A stretch of 64,000 nt of DNA from Rotaria sp. Silwood1 (Eukaryota > Rotifera > Eurotatoria > Philodinida > Philodinidae): positions 248,001-312,000 of the forward strand of contig CAJNOP010000108.1 in assembly GCA_905250075.1 (NCBI GenBank), read 5' to 3'. A program made the position numbers and the translations under genes. A model generated the notes under the pieces. The model saw only the letters and a program-made list of their open reading frames with translations, was not told where the DNA came from and ran no database searches. This document shows positions 37,068 through 48,662 of this stretch, in pieces (position 1 is the stretch's first letter; each line of letters opens with the position of its first letter).

Positions 37068-40000
37068 AGAAAGGCGCACATAGCACGAAATTCACACGAG
37101 ACCTTTTGCTTTGTTTATATAAGATTTAAATCTAACTTGGAACGATTATCAAGAAAAAATGTTGGCTAATTTTTCTCAATTATTTTTTAGATTAAAGAAA
37201 ATATTGGGAAAAGAAAAGAAAATTATACTTTGCATAAAGCTCATTGTTTTCACTTGATGCGAAAGTTTTCGCCTCACCGGTTTATCCTGCTTTTGTGACT
37301 ATTTTTTTTTTCAAACTCACCGTCAAAAGTCGATCGGGGTGGATGTATGTTTTCAAACTTTTCTTTATCTTGACTTTTTTGAGAAAATTGTAGCTGTCAC
37401 TTGTGATAAAGACTCAAAGAAAATCGAAGCCAACAGAAACAATAAGAATATACGTCACTTGATTCAGTTGTTTACTCTGATTCCAAGTCTAACAATTTTA
37501 TCACATAAAAGTTTAATTTTGTTGATAAAAATTGAGAATTCTGACCAGAATCAGATTAATTTAGTCTCGAATTAGCGAAAAGCAAATTATGTTAGCAAGC
37601 ACGCAAACAATACAAAAGCAAATCAAAGGATTCTATTGTTGGTGATAGTACGATACATTGATAAGGTAAAGCTTTTGACTTCATCATTGCCGCAGCAAAG
37701 TTAGATATGTTTAGAAAAGTACTAAAATATCCAAATAGTACCATGTAGGGTCGTCATCACTATCAACAATTATAAGTTTTGCTTAAATATAATAGTGTAT
37801 TTATAATGCGTTTTTAATGCTGAATGTGAAAAGAAATTATTACAGAAACTGAACGAAAAACTAATGTAGAAAATTTCACATAAATTGAAAGAACAAGAGT
37901 TTCTTGCACAAACTGACTTTCTTTCGTTTTCTAGACTTTTTCGATTTGCAAAAAGCTAATTATGAAAGCTAAAAAAACAGTTTTTGAATTAATAACTCAG
38001 GTTTGATGGAATAGTGTATAAATAAGCACCCATAATAAATTTTATTCGAATTTCGCATTGTACGTACCTTATCATAAGGGAGTGGCAAAGAAGAAACCGA
38101 GGTACTATGGAAACCTTAAATTTTTCATTTATTTTATGCAGACTCAAGAGAGCATCATCTACAATAGTCGAATTCAAATTATTAGTTTCTCTGGAACTGT
38201 TATGGAATAGGTAGCCTATGCCGACTTTTCATCGTTACCCACCTACTCAAATAGTGTCCGATGATAACTGACGATAATTTGTCATTGAAATTTTTCGTAC
38301 TTTTCTTTACGTAGAAGGCTATAATGTTTATAACATATATATCTAATCAAGGTCTTGAGTCTTTCAAAGTTTCAGCTCTTTACCTAAAATTAATGTTGAA
38401 CTACATGAACTTTCGTATTGATTTTCCTCACATCTCTATTTCTTGACTAGTGATATTTATAGGTTCCTAATGGAAAGAAACTCTACGACACAATGTTTTT
38501 CAAAAGTGTAAATTATAACAAAACTCAATGTGTATGAGCATCTTCTCCGTTGTTTTGTAGGACCAGCTGTTATTGCTCTGGCATTTGTCCAGCATTTTAT
38601 TAATATTGTACTGTCGAAAAATTTCTTTGATTGTTTTGTAATTGCTTTTGTTAACTGTAGAGATATGTCAAGTACACTATGCAAACGTTTTCTTTCATTA
38701 CAAGCGTCCCGTTTTCTATTCTTTCTATACATCATCAAATTGAGCATCGCTTCGTGCTGACATTGTATGTTTCTGACATAATTGTGCTATGAACCAGGTA
38801 ATCAATACATCATGTTGCCTGTTATATTCTAAATTCAACACAATACATTAAAAAACTTTTCTATTTTCGTCATTGATGAACATGTAAGATGAAACCTGCA
38901 TTTAAACCTGAAAGGCTCTAGATATAAATCGGTTCGTGCATAGTCAAAATAGTTCTTAGTCATTCTATCATGATTTGACTATATATTGAAAAAATTACAA
39001 AACTTATGTACAAATATTCATGCATTTGAATCTTGTGGACGTAATTCAGCATTAATTTTAGTTAGAGGGTTGAAACTTTGGAAGACTAAAGATCTTGATT
39101 AGATATATATGTTATAAGGATTATGGTCTCCTACGTAAAGAAAAGTATAAAAATATTTTATTGACAATTTATCGTCAATTATTGTAAAACATCCCTTTAT
39201 ACAGCACCCATAAGTAGATGACATAGGATATTTTTAAAGATCATATTTGTTTTCAGCTGCTGACGTTTTATTTTTCAGTATATTTCACGAAAAAAACTTG
39301 TGATCTCTTGAAGTGTAATCTCAGTAGACATCCATAGGACGACTGTCAATTGTTTCTTCATGATAGGTGGGTAAGTAATGGTGAATAGTTAGTAAATACT
39401 ACCAATTCTATAGAACTTTGAAATGAGCTAAAAGCTTTAGTTGGACGATTTTAGATGATGTTCTCTTCAAGACGTATAAAAAATGAAAAATGAAATTTTC
39501 TACTACTGCTTGGCAGATTACAATGAACACTGGTGTTCTTAAGAAAGGTTTCATAATTGTATGAAGAAAAATTCGCAATACTATATTTATTTTCTTTTTA
39601 CTTTCCATTTGCTCTTGTATTCAGTGCATTATAATCATACTGACAATGTGTAAACTGTATTTAACATAAATAAAAAGTTTTATTTTATCGTGTTATAAGA
39701 GAGAAATTATACTGGTTGATGCTAATGTCTTTTTTTTTAACTAAATAGTCTGTATCGATTGATCATGAAGTAATAATCTAAACACATATCTCTTCATTAG
39801 CTATTTCTTTAGTCTCATTGCATGTTTAGATGTTTATTTAAATGCCTCTCACTATTGTTCTGGCTCGTCGTTTCTTTGAAAGTTTAAGCCGATTACATTA
39901 TCCTTAAAAGCAAATAAGTTACAACTCAAAAAGCCGATCAAAACAAATTATCAAAACTTCTAAAATAATTCTGTACATATTCTATCTTGCAAGTTCAAAT

Positions 40001-40879
40001 TCCAATAGTCAATATATGTATAAAATCAATAATATGAAATGCTAAAACAGTTCAGATGGTTTGAGCTTTTTCCCATGAATAAGATATCTTTTGTGCACTT
40101 TATGGTCATCTCGATGCAAGAAGTGTAAGCTGTTGATCTCAAAAAAAAATCTGTTAGATATCAGGAGCTAAAGAATATATTGTCTTGTGGAATAATCTCA
40201 TGATGTAAGAAACATATGAAACAAGGTTATTAATGGGAGGAAGCACTTCCTATCCTACTCTAATCTATGAGAGAAGTAGATCTTGAAATATTCCATTTGA
40301 TAGGATGAGATCGGATAAAATTCTCATCCCATAGTACTTCCTTTTTTTACTCATGAAAAATTTCCGAATCTGTCTGACGAATGATGGATTTAAACTATCC
40401 TATAGGTGTATTTGCTCATAGAATTTCTTATCCCCTTATAATTACTCTCTTTTATCAATAGAGATAGTTTTATTTCTTACTTTTTCCTTTGTAAATTTTT
40501 AATTTAAAAGCTTCTATTATTTTTATAGAAGTTTAACAAATGGAAAAATAGTACGGATTTTACGGAATTCTGTATGCTTCAACCTCATGTAAATTTTTCA
40601 ATATTCTTCTCGGCATAACTCTTCATTGTTGAGATAAAACACCATGGCTATGAAGAATCATTATTATCTACACTTCAAATTAATTTCCAACATAATTTTT
40701 TTCAAGTTTTGATTCCAAGAAAACGAATCGGTCAATAAAAATTTCTCATGTATTCTACAAATTCATAACAAGCACAGACTAGATCTGAACCCAATAATAT
40801 CTGAAGAAATCCATTGAATTGCATCAAATTGTAAAAAGATCTTTAGCAATCTTCAGTGATCTAAAAAAATAAGTAAACT
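37068..40879. other. Intergenic, no gene supported
   Basis: TRAF 3' flank and 3.8 kb of AT-rich sequence. Overlapping ORFs on opposite strands near 38457-38760 cannot both be real. The minus one (Lys/Arg-rich start, then Cys-rich) may be a relic but matches nothing I know. Confidence 0.4.
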
Positions 40880-41452
40880 TATCAGAAGCTAAGAAGTGAT
40901 GGATGGAAAACGCACTGAAGAAGTTATATTAATACTTTTTAATATTTAGAGGCATGATGTTGAAACTTTATAGAAAACATAGCAGATCTTAAATCCTGAG
41001 GAAATCCAATTAATTCAAATGGATCTCATGCAGTGACGATGGAATTCATCATAGTATTCGTTGAAGTTCAACAAGAACTCAACAACTTAAAGACAAATTT
41101 GTTTTTGAAGAAATCATTATGATTTTGATGGATGGTAAAAAATTAATATGTGAAGTTAATGAACGTAAACGAAAGCATATAGAGGAGTGCACGAACGATA
41201 GAAAAAGAATATCATGAAAGTCAATTAGAGGTTTAAAAAAATCTTCATTCTAGACGCATTATCCATTGAAACCTACAGCATTGGATGAAACAAAGCAACT
41301 TCTCGCATGGGATGTTTTTTCTGTGCCATCCAGTCCTATTCGAAACCTTAATATGAATTGAACTCCCTTTGATTTTTTTGATCAATTTTCAAGTCCATCT
41401 CTGCATATTTCAGAAACCCAACAACAAATATTTATATTCTTTTTTTAAGACT
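40880..41452 (+). pseudogene. Decayed coding sequence, family unknown
   Basis: Plus-strand segments in shifting frames look coding: QILNPEEIQLIQMDLMQ (about 40985-41035), DKFVFEEIIMILMDGKKLIC (about 41095-41154) and, from about 41257, YPLKPTALDETKQLLAWDVF followed by PSSPIRNLNMN, a TGA, and TPFDFFDQFSSPSLHISE. At least five stops and two frame changes break it. The single TGA in the last segment lies where Trp would fit. No family is recognised. Confidence 0.45.
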
Positions 41453-41734
41453 AAACACAATACATAAAAATTAAATCTTATTATGAATATCATCAAATGT
41501 TTAGCAAATAATTAACAAAATAACTCGATATTATTGTCAATTTTAATTCAAATGTCACGTAAAATATTTCACGAGTTCCACTGGAAAAATATAATCGTGA
41601 TTATTGATAAAAACTTATTTTCAATATTGATGTTTTATGCCAATAAGTAAACAATGATAATCGAAATATTAGTCGACTGTATTGTATTGAGATCTACTCA
41701 TCATCTTGTTGGTGTCAAGAATCATCGATTTCTT

Positions 41735-42230
41735 AAATATCAATAAAACCAATACGATTATTTCAAGGCATGTCATGATTCACGATGACAACAGCGCTAA
41801 AAAATTTATCAAATGATTTTATGCTTCTATAACCTTGGTCAAAAGAACGACATAGTACGTACCTTCACGCGAAAAAAGTCATCAAAATCGAGTTTTTACA
41901 GCCTCAAATTGATTGGACAAATTTCTACCAGAAATTCAAGCTAATTTTTTTAGTTCGGAATCTCGCTGGCCGTTTCGGGCCCAGGCCTAGATCACGAAAT
42001 ATTCGTGAAACTATCATATAGGTGGCGCTAGTTTTGTGAATATCTTGTGATCTAGGCCTGGGCCCAAAACGGCCAGCGAGATTCTGAACTAAAAAAATTA
42101 GCTTGAATTTCTGGTAGAAATTTATCCAATCAATTTGAGGCTGTAAAAACTCGATTTTGATGACTTTTTTCGCGTGAGGGTTCGTACTAACAAATACGAA
42201 TTGCACGATTACTTTTTTTTTCTTACCTGT
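41735..42230 (-). pseudogene. Dead copy of the EF-hand gene, split by a MITE
   Basis: Bases 41735-41852 match the intact EF-hand gene at about 43052-43170. For example, ccaatacgattatttcaagg parallels ccaatacgatcacgtcgagg, and gtcatgattcacgatgacaa parallels atcatgattcatcataacaa. Frames are broken. The match resumes right after the fold-back MITE (aacaaatacgaattg at 42190 against aaaaatacgaggaattt). So the element inserted into this copy after or during its decay. The copy lies about 1 kb downstream of the intact gene, in the same orientation, and looks like a tandem duplicate. Confidence 0.65.
41855..42187. mobile_element. 333-bp near-perfect fold-back MITE, TA target
   Basis: Two arms of about 150 bases (41855-42007 and 42036-42187) are reverse complements with only about eight to ten differences, separated by a loop of some 28 bases (tatcatataggtggcgctag inside). 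Both sides are flanked by TA (41853-41854, 42188-42189). The low divergence makes this the youngest element in the window. It has no coding capacity. TA targeting points to Tc1/mariner-type mobilisation. Confidence 0.88.
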
Positions 42231-42309
42231 ACGTTTCGATTAAATGATACAAAGATTAGAATAAAGCTCAATACACTTATTTATATCGGTTACATCATGA
42301 TGTTCAAAT

Positions 42310-42409
42310 NNNNNNNNNNNNNNNNNNNNNNNNNNNNNNNNNNNNNNNNNNNNNNNNNNNNNNNNNNNNNNNNNNNNNNNNNNNNNNNNNNNNNNNNNNN
42401 NNNNNNNNN
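42310..42409. other. Assembly gap (100 N)
   Basis: Exactly 100 N bases, a scaffold-gap placeholder. Confidence 0.99.
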
Positions 42410-42829
42410 CCTTTTATAATCTTTTCACACAAACTATATATCATATAAGATAATAAATTTTTTTTCTCTACTTATTGATTACTCGTTACTGAAGGACACT
42501 GTGAATGCCTCACATTAGACATCACATCAGCAATATTTGTTTATCATATATAATGAGAATATGTTTGATATTTTCTATTTAGGAGTCAAATAACAAATTT
42601 TGTTTTGAATTTTTAGCCATTTCAAGTGCATGAAGATTTTAAGTAGATTTTTTCTATTATTATTTAGCTTTATTTTTAATTTTTTAAAAATAGTACGTTT
42701 CTGTTTCTAACTAGTTTGAGATATATAAGTAGCTTAGTAGAAATATTATATGAGAAACTCACTTCTGAAAAAAGAAAAATAACTATATTGATATTTATGA
42801 TATATGTGATTAATAAATATAACAAAAAT
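42410..42829. other. 3' flank of the EF-hand gene
   Basis: AT-rich sequence between the gap and the EF-hand stop codon. Nothing else is seen. Confidence 0.4.
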
Positions 42830-43396
42830 CTAGTATGAATAGCGTTGAGTGTAGGCGTCTTGTTGAGTAATGTAATCCATAAGCTCTTCCCGAGTGACAT
42901 AACCACGATTATTCGTATCAACTTGTTGCCAACATTGATTTGCACTGCCACGAGGTAAACCATAATAATTATTGAGATATTCAAAGACTTGCTCACCATA
43001 TTCAGATGTAATTCGTCCATCACCATACTCATTGCCATAAATATTGTTTTGATCAATAAGGAATCCAATACGATCACGTCGAGGCATATCATGATTCATC
43101 ATAACAACAGCACTAAGAAATTCTTCGAATGAAAGTTTTCCTGAATTATCACGATCAAATGTACGAAAAATACGAGGAATTTGAGCTTTCATGTATTGTG
43201 AATCTTGGGATTGAGAACCAGGAAACCGACTATAGATTTTACTAAACTCCTGTTTACTTAATAGTCCATCACGACCAGCTGCCTGCCGAAATTCTTCATA
43301 GACCTCTGAAACTTCATAAGGAGATAAACCAGTAGCTTGTGCTAATCTGTCCAAATCCCATTGAGTGTGTGGTCTACGACTTGAACTCTGTCCCAT
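42830..43396 (-). CDS. Neuronal-calcium-sensor-like EF-hand protein
   Basis: Intronless 188-residue ORF, the usual length for the NCS/recoverin family. The N-terminus MGQSSSRR fits N-myristoylation (Gly2, Ser6). EF1 is degenerate (about 39-52, AAGRDGLLSKQEF). EF2 is canonical (81-92, DRDNSGKLSFEE). EF3 is altered by an insertion (about 115-131, with GDGRIT). EF4 is usable (160-171, DTNNRGYVTREE). The family binds Ca2+ and switches membrane attachment to control kinases, receptors or channels. Divergence from frequenin and VILIP is large, so no gene symbol is given. A dead copy of it lies downstream. Confidence 0.88.
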   Translation of the reverse strand: MGQSSSRRPHTQWDLDRLAQATGLSPYEVSEVYEEFRQAAGRDGLLSKQEFSKIYSRFPGSQSQDSQYMKAQIPRIFRTFDRDNSGKLSFEEFLSAVVMMNHDMPRRDRIGFLIDQNNIYGNEYGDGRITSEYGEQVFEYLNNYYGLPRGSANQCWQQVDTNNRGYVTREELMDYITQQDAYTQRYSY

Positions 43397-45678
43397 GATT
43401 GTTTATGGATGTGTATGTTTTGTGCTATTAAATTAGATGAAAATGAAGATAGATGCGTTTGAATGCATGTTAAATACTAAGATGAGTAAAACAGTCGATT
43501 CAGTGAAGCATAAATAACAACCTATGAATATAGTTAAATGTATGAATAGTCATGCCTCGAATCGCTGGTGAAATTGATCAAGTATGCAATCATTGTTATT
43601 ATATTGCACGTTTGAAAAAAAATGTTCTACCTGCAAAGAATCATCGATGATTGGCACATGTTTAAGTCTTGATGATTTTATTATTATTTTTTTGCCCTAT
43701 TGATCATTAACTCGATATTGTAAAACATATTGAAATAATCATGTTTTTATAATCTAGCTCGCGGCTGTACTATAGAATTGTAACACAGTTTAGTAGAATC
43801 AATCAATGACGAAATCAAAAGACTATCGAAGATTATTCTTCGTAGATTTAATTTAAAACTTGAACATTATTTTTCTATAGCTATCATTCAAATAAAATTA
43901 TGTAATTGAATCATCTCTCCATATTCATTTAAAAGTATTTGAAGCAATGTAAAATTGATTAAATTTTAAGTAATATACTGCAATATGCAATGTGGTATTA
44001 TTATCATGAAAGTTCTTGACGATTGTCTGCTTGCCTATACGTCCATTTCCGTCTTTTCTCATATTCATTCATCATTCATCTTTTTCTCTCGATGACGCGA
44101 AAACGACGTTATTCTCACTCGCGCGTGTGCATATAACCAAAGATCATATTCCTCAACATAGCTTGCTCATCATCGAAGCACACACGTCTGACTTTTCCAG
44201 TTATGTAGTCCCCAACATAGCGAGAGAGAGAGAGAGCACACACACGTAAAGTAAATACACCAACGGGAGCAGATGCGGTACGGAAAAACCTATACGACTA
44301 TACTCAACTTTTCTTCTTCGTCGCTGTGTGTATGCGTGCGCCCGCGCGTTCGTTCCTGACGAACAACATTGCAGTAGAACAGAAGATGCTACTACGGCTT
44401 ATTCTACCGCCATCATCGGTCGTCAACTTTCCGAGCGCGAGACACACTTTTTTCCGTTCCGTCCGCTTTTTCGCCTCGACTTCTCTTCTCTTTCTTTTGT
44501 CGTTGCCGAGAGCATCTTGCTTCCCATAGTATATGTTGATGTGTAATTAAAGTCGAAAATATGTTGTTCTATTCCGCTATTCTGTCAGAGAATAACGTTC
44601 GTTTATATTTGTTCCTAGAAATAATTTAGGTACTCGTTGCCGTCTATTTACTTATATGTTGATGATGATGATGAAGATGATGATGATGATGATAGTTTTG
44701 GTGAACTCTTTTCTTTTATCCTTGTTCCATGTTATTTTTACAACGACGTAACCTATATCGATCGTCGTGCGTCCGTTCTTTTTCCCTATTCGCAATGTTT
44801 CGTAGTATAAGAACACGCGAGCAGACGCGCGTGCGGAAGTTCAAGAAGAAAGAAACTCTAGAGATAGATGCTATGTGTTCGTGTGCATTTTTTTGTACAT
44901 ACTCCACATCTATACACATTTCCAGACAACTTTGTTTCTCTTTCCTTTCTCTTAGATTATTTTTTCCGATGGTTGGTTGCCCTCCTTTTCTGTTTTGCTC
45001 TTTCCATTTGGTTCCGTTCCCTCTCTCTCTCTCCCTCTGTTTCCTTCACTATTACCAACATCGAGAAAGCATAAAAGAGTTCGTGCGTTTCCCATTCGTT
45101 TTCGGCCCCAACTTTTTTTCCTCTTTTTTTCCCTCTTTTCTATCTGTCTACTCTCGCTCGCATTGATGTATTTGCAGACGCCAAATGCGCGCACACATAC
45201 AGAAAAAAAAAGACTGAGAATGAAGAAGACGAACACACATACACAATAGAAAAAAAAGAGTGGTGTTGTCGTTGAACACGACTCTTCTCTTTCCACTTTT
45301 TTTTAACTTGCGCTCGGTGACTACTATATATATATGAAAGAAGTCGAATTGAGCACTTCGGTAACAAACAGAAAAAAAAGTTCGTCTCGTTCTCTTTTTC
45401 TCTGTCTTTTTTCTTTCCACACACATACTTTTTTCTGTCATTCATTTCAGTATAAAGAAAAAGGTAGTAGTAGCCGACTGAACTTACTCTATCAATTTTT
45501 TTGTTGTTTGAAGAAGACGTAGCAGCGAAAGCAGGTACTGATGAAGATATGAAAAAGGAAAGAAATTCTTGTTATTACTTCTTCGTCTATGAGATTTTCT
45601 ATGAATATTTTCGGATAATATATAGAAAAGAAAAAAAAAAAAAATCTTTTTTTTCTGTTTTAGCCATATTCTATTTCA
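43397..45678. promoter_or_regulatory. Shared upstream region and 5' leader
   Basis: Divergent interval between the EF-hand gene (-) and the CENP-B-type gene (+). From about 44090 to 45540 the sequence is richer in CpG and C/T tracts than elsewhere (gcgtgcgcccgcgcgttcg near 44333), which fits a promoter and long leader. A 5' UTR intron is likely: donor gaaagcag/gtactg near 45532 and acceptor tctgttttag at 45663, 16 bases before the ATG. The many overlapping ORFs in this part are simple-sequence artefacts. Confidence 0.5.
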
Positions 45679-47587
45679 ATGAGTGATCATTCAATATCGA
45701 CAAAAACGACGAATTCACATGCATCGACGCCATTAGGCTCGGTAGCAAATACTCTAAGCAATCAACATCATCAAAAAATTGAACCTATTGATTATACAGC
45801 TGATGAAAGTATGATTGCTGTAAGTTGAAAATTCATTTTATCTTTTTTTTTTCAGGAAAAAATGTATTTTTTCTTTATTTACAAAAAAAAACAACAGGAT
45901 TTCATGGCTGTTTTACCTCAACTTGATCCAGGTGATTCATCATCAACAGCAACTTCTCCAACATTAAAAATTAAAGGACAAACGAATGATTCATCTAAAT
46001 CACTGAATAAATTCGATGCATTCGCTGTTGCTGTTCAACAACAATTACTCACTCCATCATCTGGTTTATCAACCGTTCAATCATCATCGTCATCACCACC
46101 AAGAAATCAAATTGATTATCAAAATAATAATAAACGTAAGCGTAAAATTGATCGTCCAGCACAAAAACGTATACGTGGTTCATATAAACTTGTTTCACCT
46201 GAACAAAAAGTACGAATACATGAATATGCTGAAAAACATGGTGTTAAAGCAGCATCAAAATTATTTCAAGTTGCACCATCAACAATAGCTTCATGGTTAT
46301 ATCAAAAACCAAATGGTGAACGTACATCAGCTATACGAAATAAAGAAGCACATTCACGTATACTTGAATGGATTCAAACACGACAAGAAAATGGTGAACG
46401 TGTAAATAATCGTGATTTTCATTCCTATGCATTAGCAACAATGAGAGAATTAACCGGAAATCCAGATTTTGCTGCATCACGTTCATGGTGTTCAAATTTT
46501 ATTAAAAAATATAATATTCAATTAGATAGGTAAGAGATAGAGAAAAAAAGAATTAAATTAAGTTCTATTGAATATATATTTTTTCATTTTTTAGTGATAA
46601 ACAAGTTGATTCAACATCTGCACAATTTCGTTTTGATTCTGTTGATGAAAATGCTAGTGGTAAAGATTTTAAAATCAATTCTTATTTATTTTAATTTCAA
46701 ATTTCAATAATTTATTTTTTTGTTTATTGTTTTTAGAAAGTTCACAATGTTATATTGGTGGAAATAGTTCAGCTGATGTATTAACAGATGATGATGATGA
46801 TGGTAATACAAATCATCATATAACAAATAATGGTGATAATCAAACAAGTCCACATAGTGATCAGACAGTAAATCCAAGTAATTCATTATCACCAACACAT
46901 ATAACAATAACAAATGGTATGGATGATGTATCAACAACAACACCAATTATAATTAAAGTTGAACAAGATAATGATTTTCATTGTTCATCACCTTCCTCTC
47001 CATCAATACAAACATTACCAAATAAAATAAATGTTGCAACTAGTTTATCAGTATCATCATCATCAAATTCAACGAAAAGATTAACAGGCACATTGAATCG
47101 TTTATTACATTCAGTTGTTAATCGACCAAATGGACATCATTCTCATCCTCATCATCTTCATCATAATGGTTTAACATCATCACCATCAGCATCATCATCA
47201 ACAACAATAACAACACTAGTTGATTCAACAGCTAAAGAACCAAAAACAAGTCTAGAAATGAGTACACAATCAATTGAAAGTATGAAGAAAAAACAAAATT
47301 TTGTTTTTTTTTTTTTTTTTGAAAAAAAAAAAATTTTTGTTCGTTTTAGCGTTTGTTCAACATTTTGATAGTTCCTTTAATACTATGACTTATTTTCAAG
47401 AAAAACTTCAACATTTACTTGTATCTATAGCACGTTAGTATTTGAATTTCTTAGATAAAAACAATTAATAAAAAAAAATTATTTTCTAGAAGAACGAGAT
47501 ACATATCGAACACTTTATCTCAAGGAACATGATCGTCGTATAGCTGCTGAATTACGACTTAAAGAGAATAACAATACTATTGCCTAG
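45679..47587 (+). CDS. CENP-B-type HTH DNA-binding protein (domesticated transposase-like)
   Basis: Complete six-exon gene, 520 residues: 45679-45819, 45898-46529, 46595-46659, 46737-47279, 47350-47433, 47490-47587. A Ser/Thr/Gln-rich N-terminus and basic KRKRKIDRPAQKR precede a Psq/CENP-B-like first helix-turn-helix (about 142-182, KHGVKAASKLFQVAPSTIAS). A CENP-B/Tc5-type second HTH follows (about 197-258, RILEWIQTRQ, NPDFAASRSWCSNFIKKYNI). There is no DDE nuclease domain after it. Instead there is a low-complexity Asp/Ser/Thr/His-rich region and a C-terminal charged helix (YFQEKLQHLLVSIAQERDTY). The layout is that of a host DNA-binding protein derived from a pogo/Tigger-like transposase. 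An alternative in-frame acceptor at 45855 would add 14 residues but leaves a 35-bp intron. Confidence 0.88.
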
Positions 47588-48662
47588 TCAATCAAAATCT
47601 CTCGTTGCTTTTCTTTCTTTTTCTTGTTTCTAAATCCTTTCTGTGCCAGAATAAACTGTGATCTCTAATTCTCGAAACGAAAAACAAAACTGCCAATATC
47701 TGAACAAATCGTTTTTCTCTTTTGTCTTTTTCGAAGAAATCAAAGTCAACGTTTTTCTTTTTTTTTTTGCAATATTTGTCTTTATTACATTTTCGTGTGT
47801 GCTTTGTTTTATAGCCGTGTTTTATTTCGTTTTTTTTGCTTTGTCTCAGTATGCCTCTTTTCTTTTTTATCCGTATACACTTTATTCACTTTTGTTGTGT
47901 TGTGTGTGTTTGATTTTTTTCTTTTTGCCACAATGACATGTATTTGTATATCTTGTTCTAGTCAGTTTTTTTCGGATTTTAACAAAAAAAAAAAATGCAC
48001 AGAAGAAAATGCGGAAATATTTATTTGCCATTAATGAAACAAATCTTTCTTATCTTGCCTCTATATGATATTTCAAAAGAAAAAGAGACTAGAAAAATAG
48101 AAGCTTAAGTATAATTAGAGAAAACTCTGTTGAAATTTATCTTTTAGTTAAAAATGCACTGAGTGAACGTAGTTGTGGACCATTTTAGAAAATATAAAAT
48201 AATTTGTTAAAGAGAATAAGTGGCACAGAAAAGCATGTTTGTGAATACCATCTGGTGTTAAATAATGGCAAATGTTGATAAGCAGAATAGTATAACAAAA
48301 GAGAAACTGATGGCTTCATTATCAATGGTATGCTATCAGGAAAACTTATTTCTTCGATTTGAAATCCATCAAAAGCTGATTCTTCTAGAATTGATTTCAA
48401 TAAATTGAATAAAAAATCGTATAGTTCTACTTTATATTAAATATCTTTTTTTCTTTTATACAAAATAGTCTTGTTGGTTTTTTTTCATGTATGCAATTAT
48501 TCATTTTATATGCATTTTTTAGTTTTTGTATTTTTTTTTTTTTTTTGTAAAAAAAGCAACCAAATTAAAGAATCAGAATAACAAAAAAAATACAGATCCA
48601 AAGAAGAGTAAAATAAAAAGCGAAACAGATCTTTTTTCTAAAGCAAACCCAAATATAAGTAA
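47588..48662. other. Convergent intergenic region, 3' UTRs
   Basis: Tail-to-tail interval between the CENP-B-type gene and MFSD14. T-rich tracts fit the 3' UTR. A minus-strand ORF at 48185-48400 has a protein-like start (MKSILEESAFDGFQIEE) but no partner exons, and I do not call it. Confidence 0.45.

Noticed and set aside
41925..42419. ORFs across the palindrome and the N gap
   Set aside because: They are translations of the MITE arms and of N bases.
44016..45690. Many overlapping ORFs on both strands
   Set aside because: They arise from simple C/T- and G/A-rich leader sequence, overlap each other in several frames and show no domain.
45855..45897. Alternative exon start with an extra 14 residues
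   Set aside because: In frame and with a good pyrimidine tract, but it leaves only a 35-bp intron, and the added residues are A/T-rich intron-like sequence; kept only as an alternative.
46704..46946. His/Leu-rich ORF on the minus strand
   Set aside because: Antisense shadow of the Asp/Asn-rich exon of the CENP-B-type gene.
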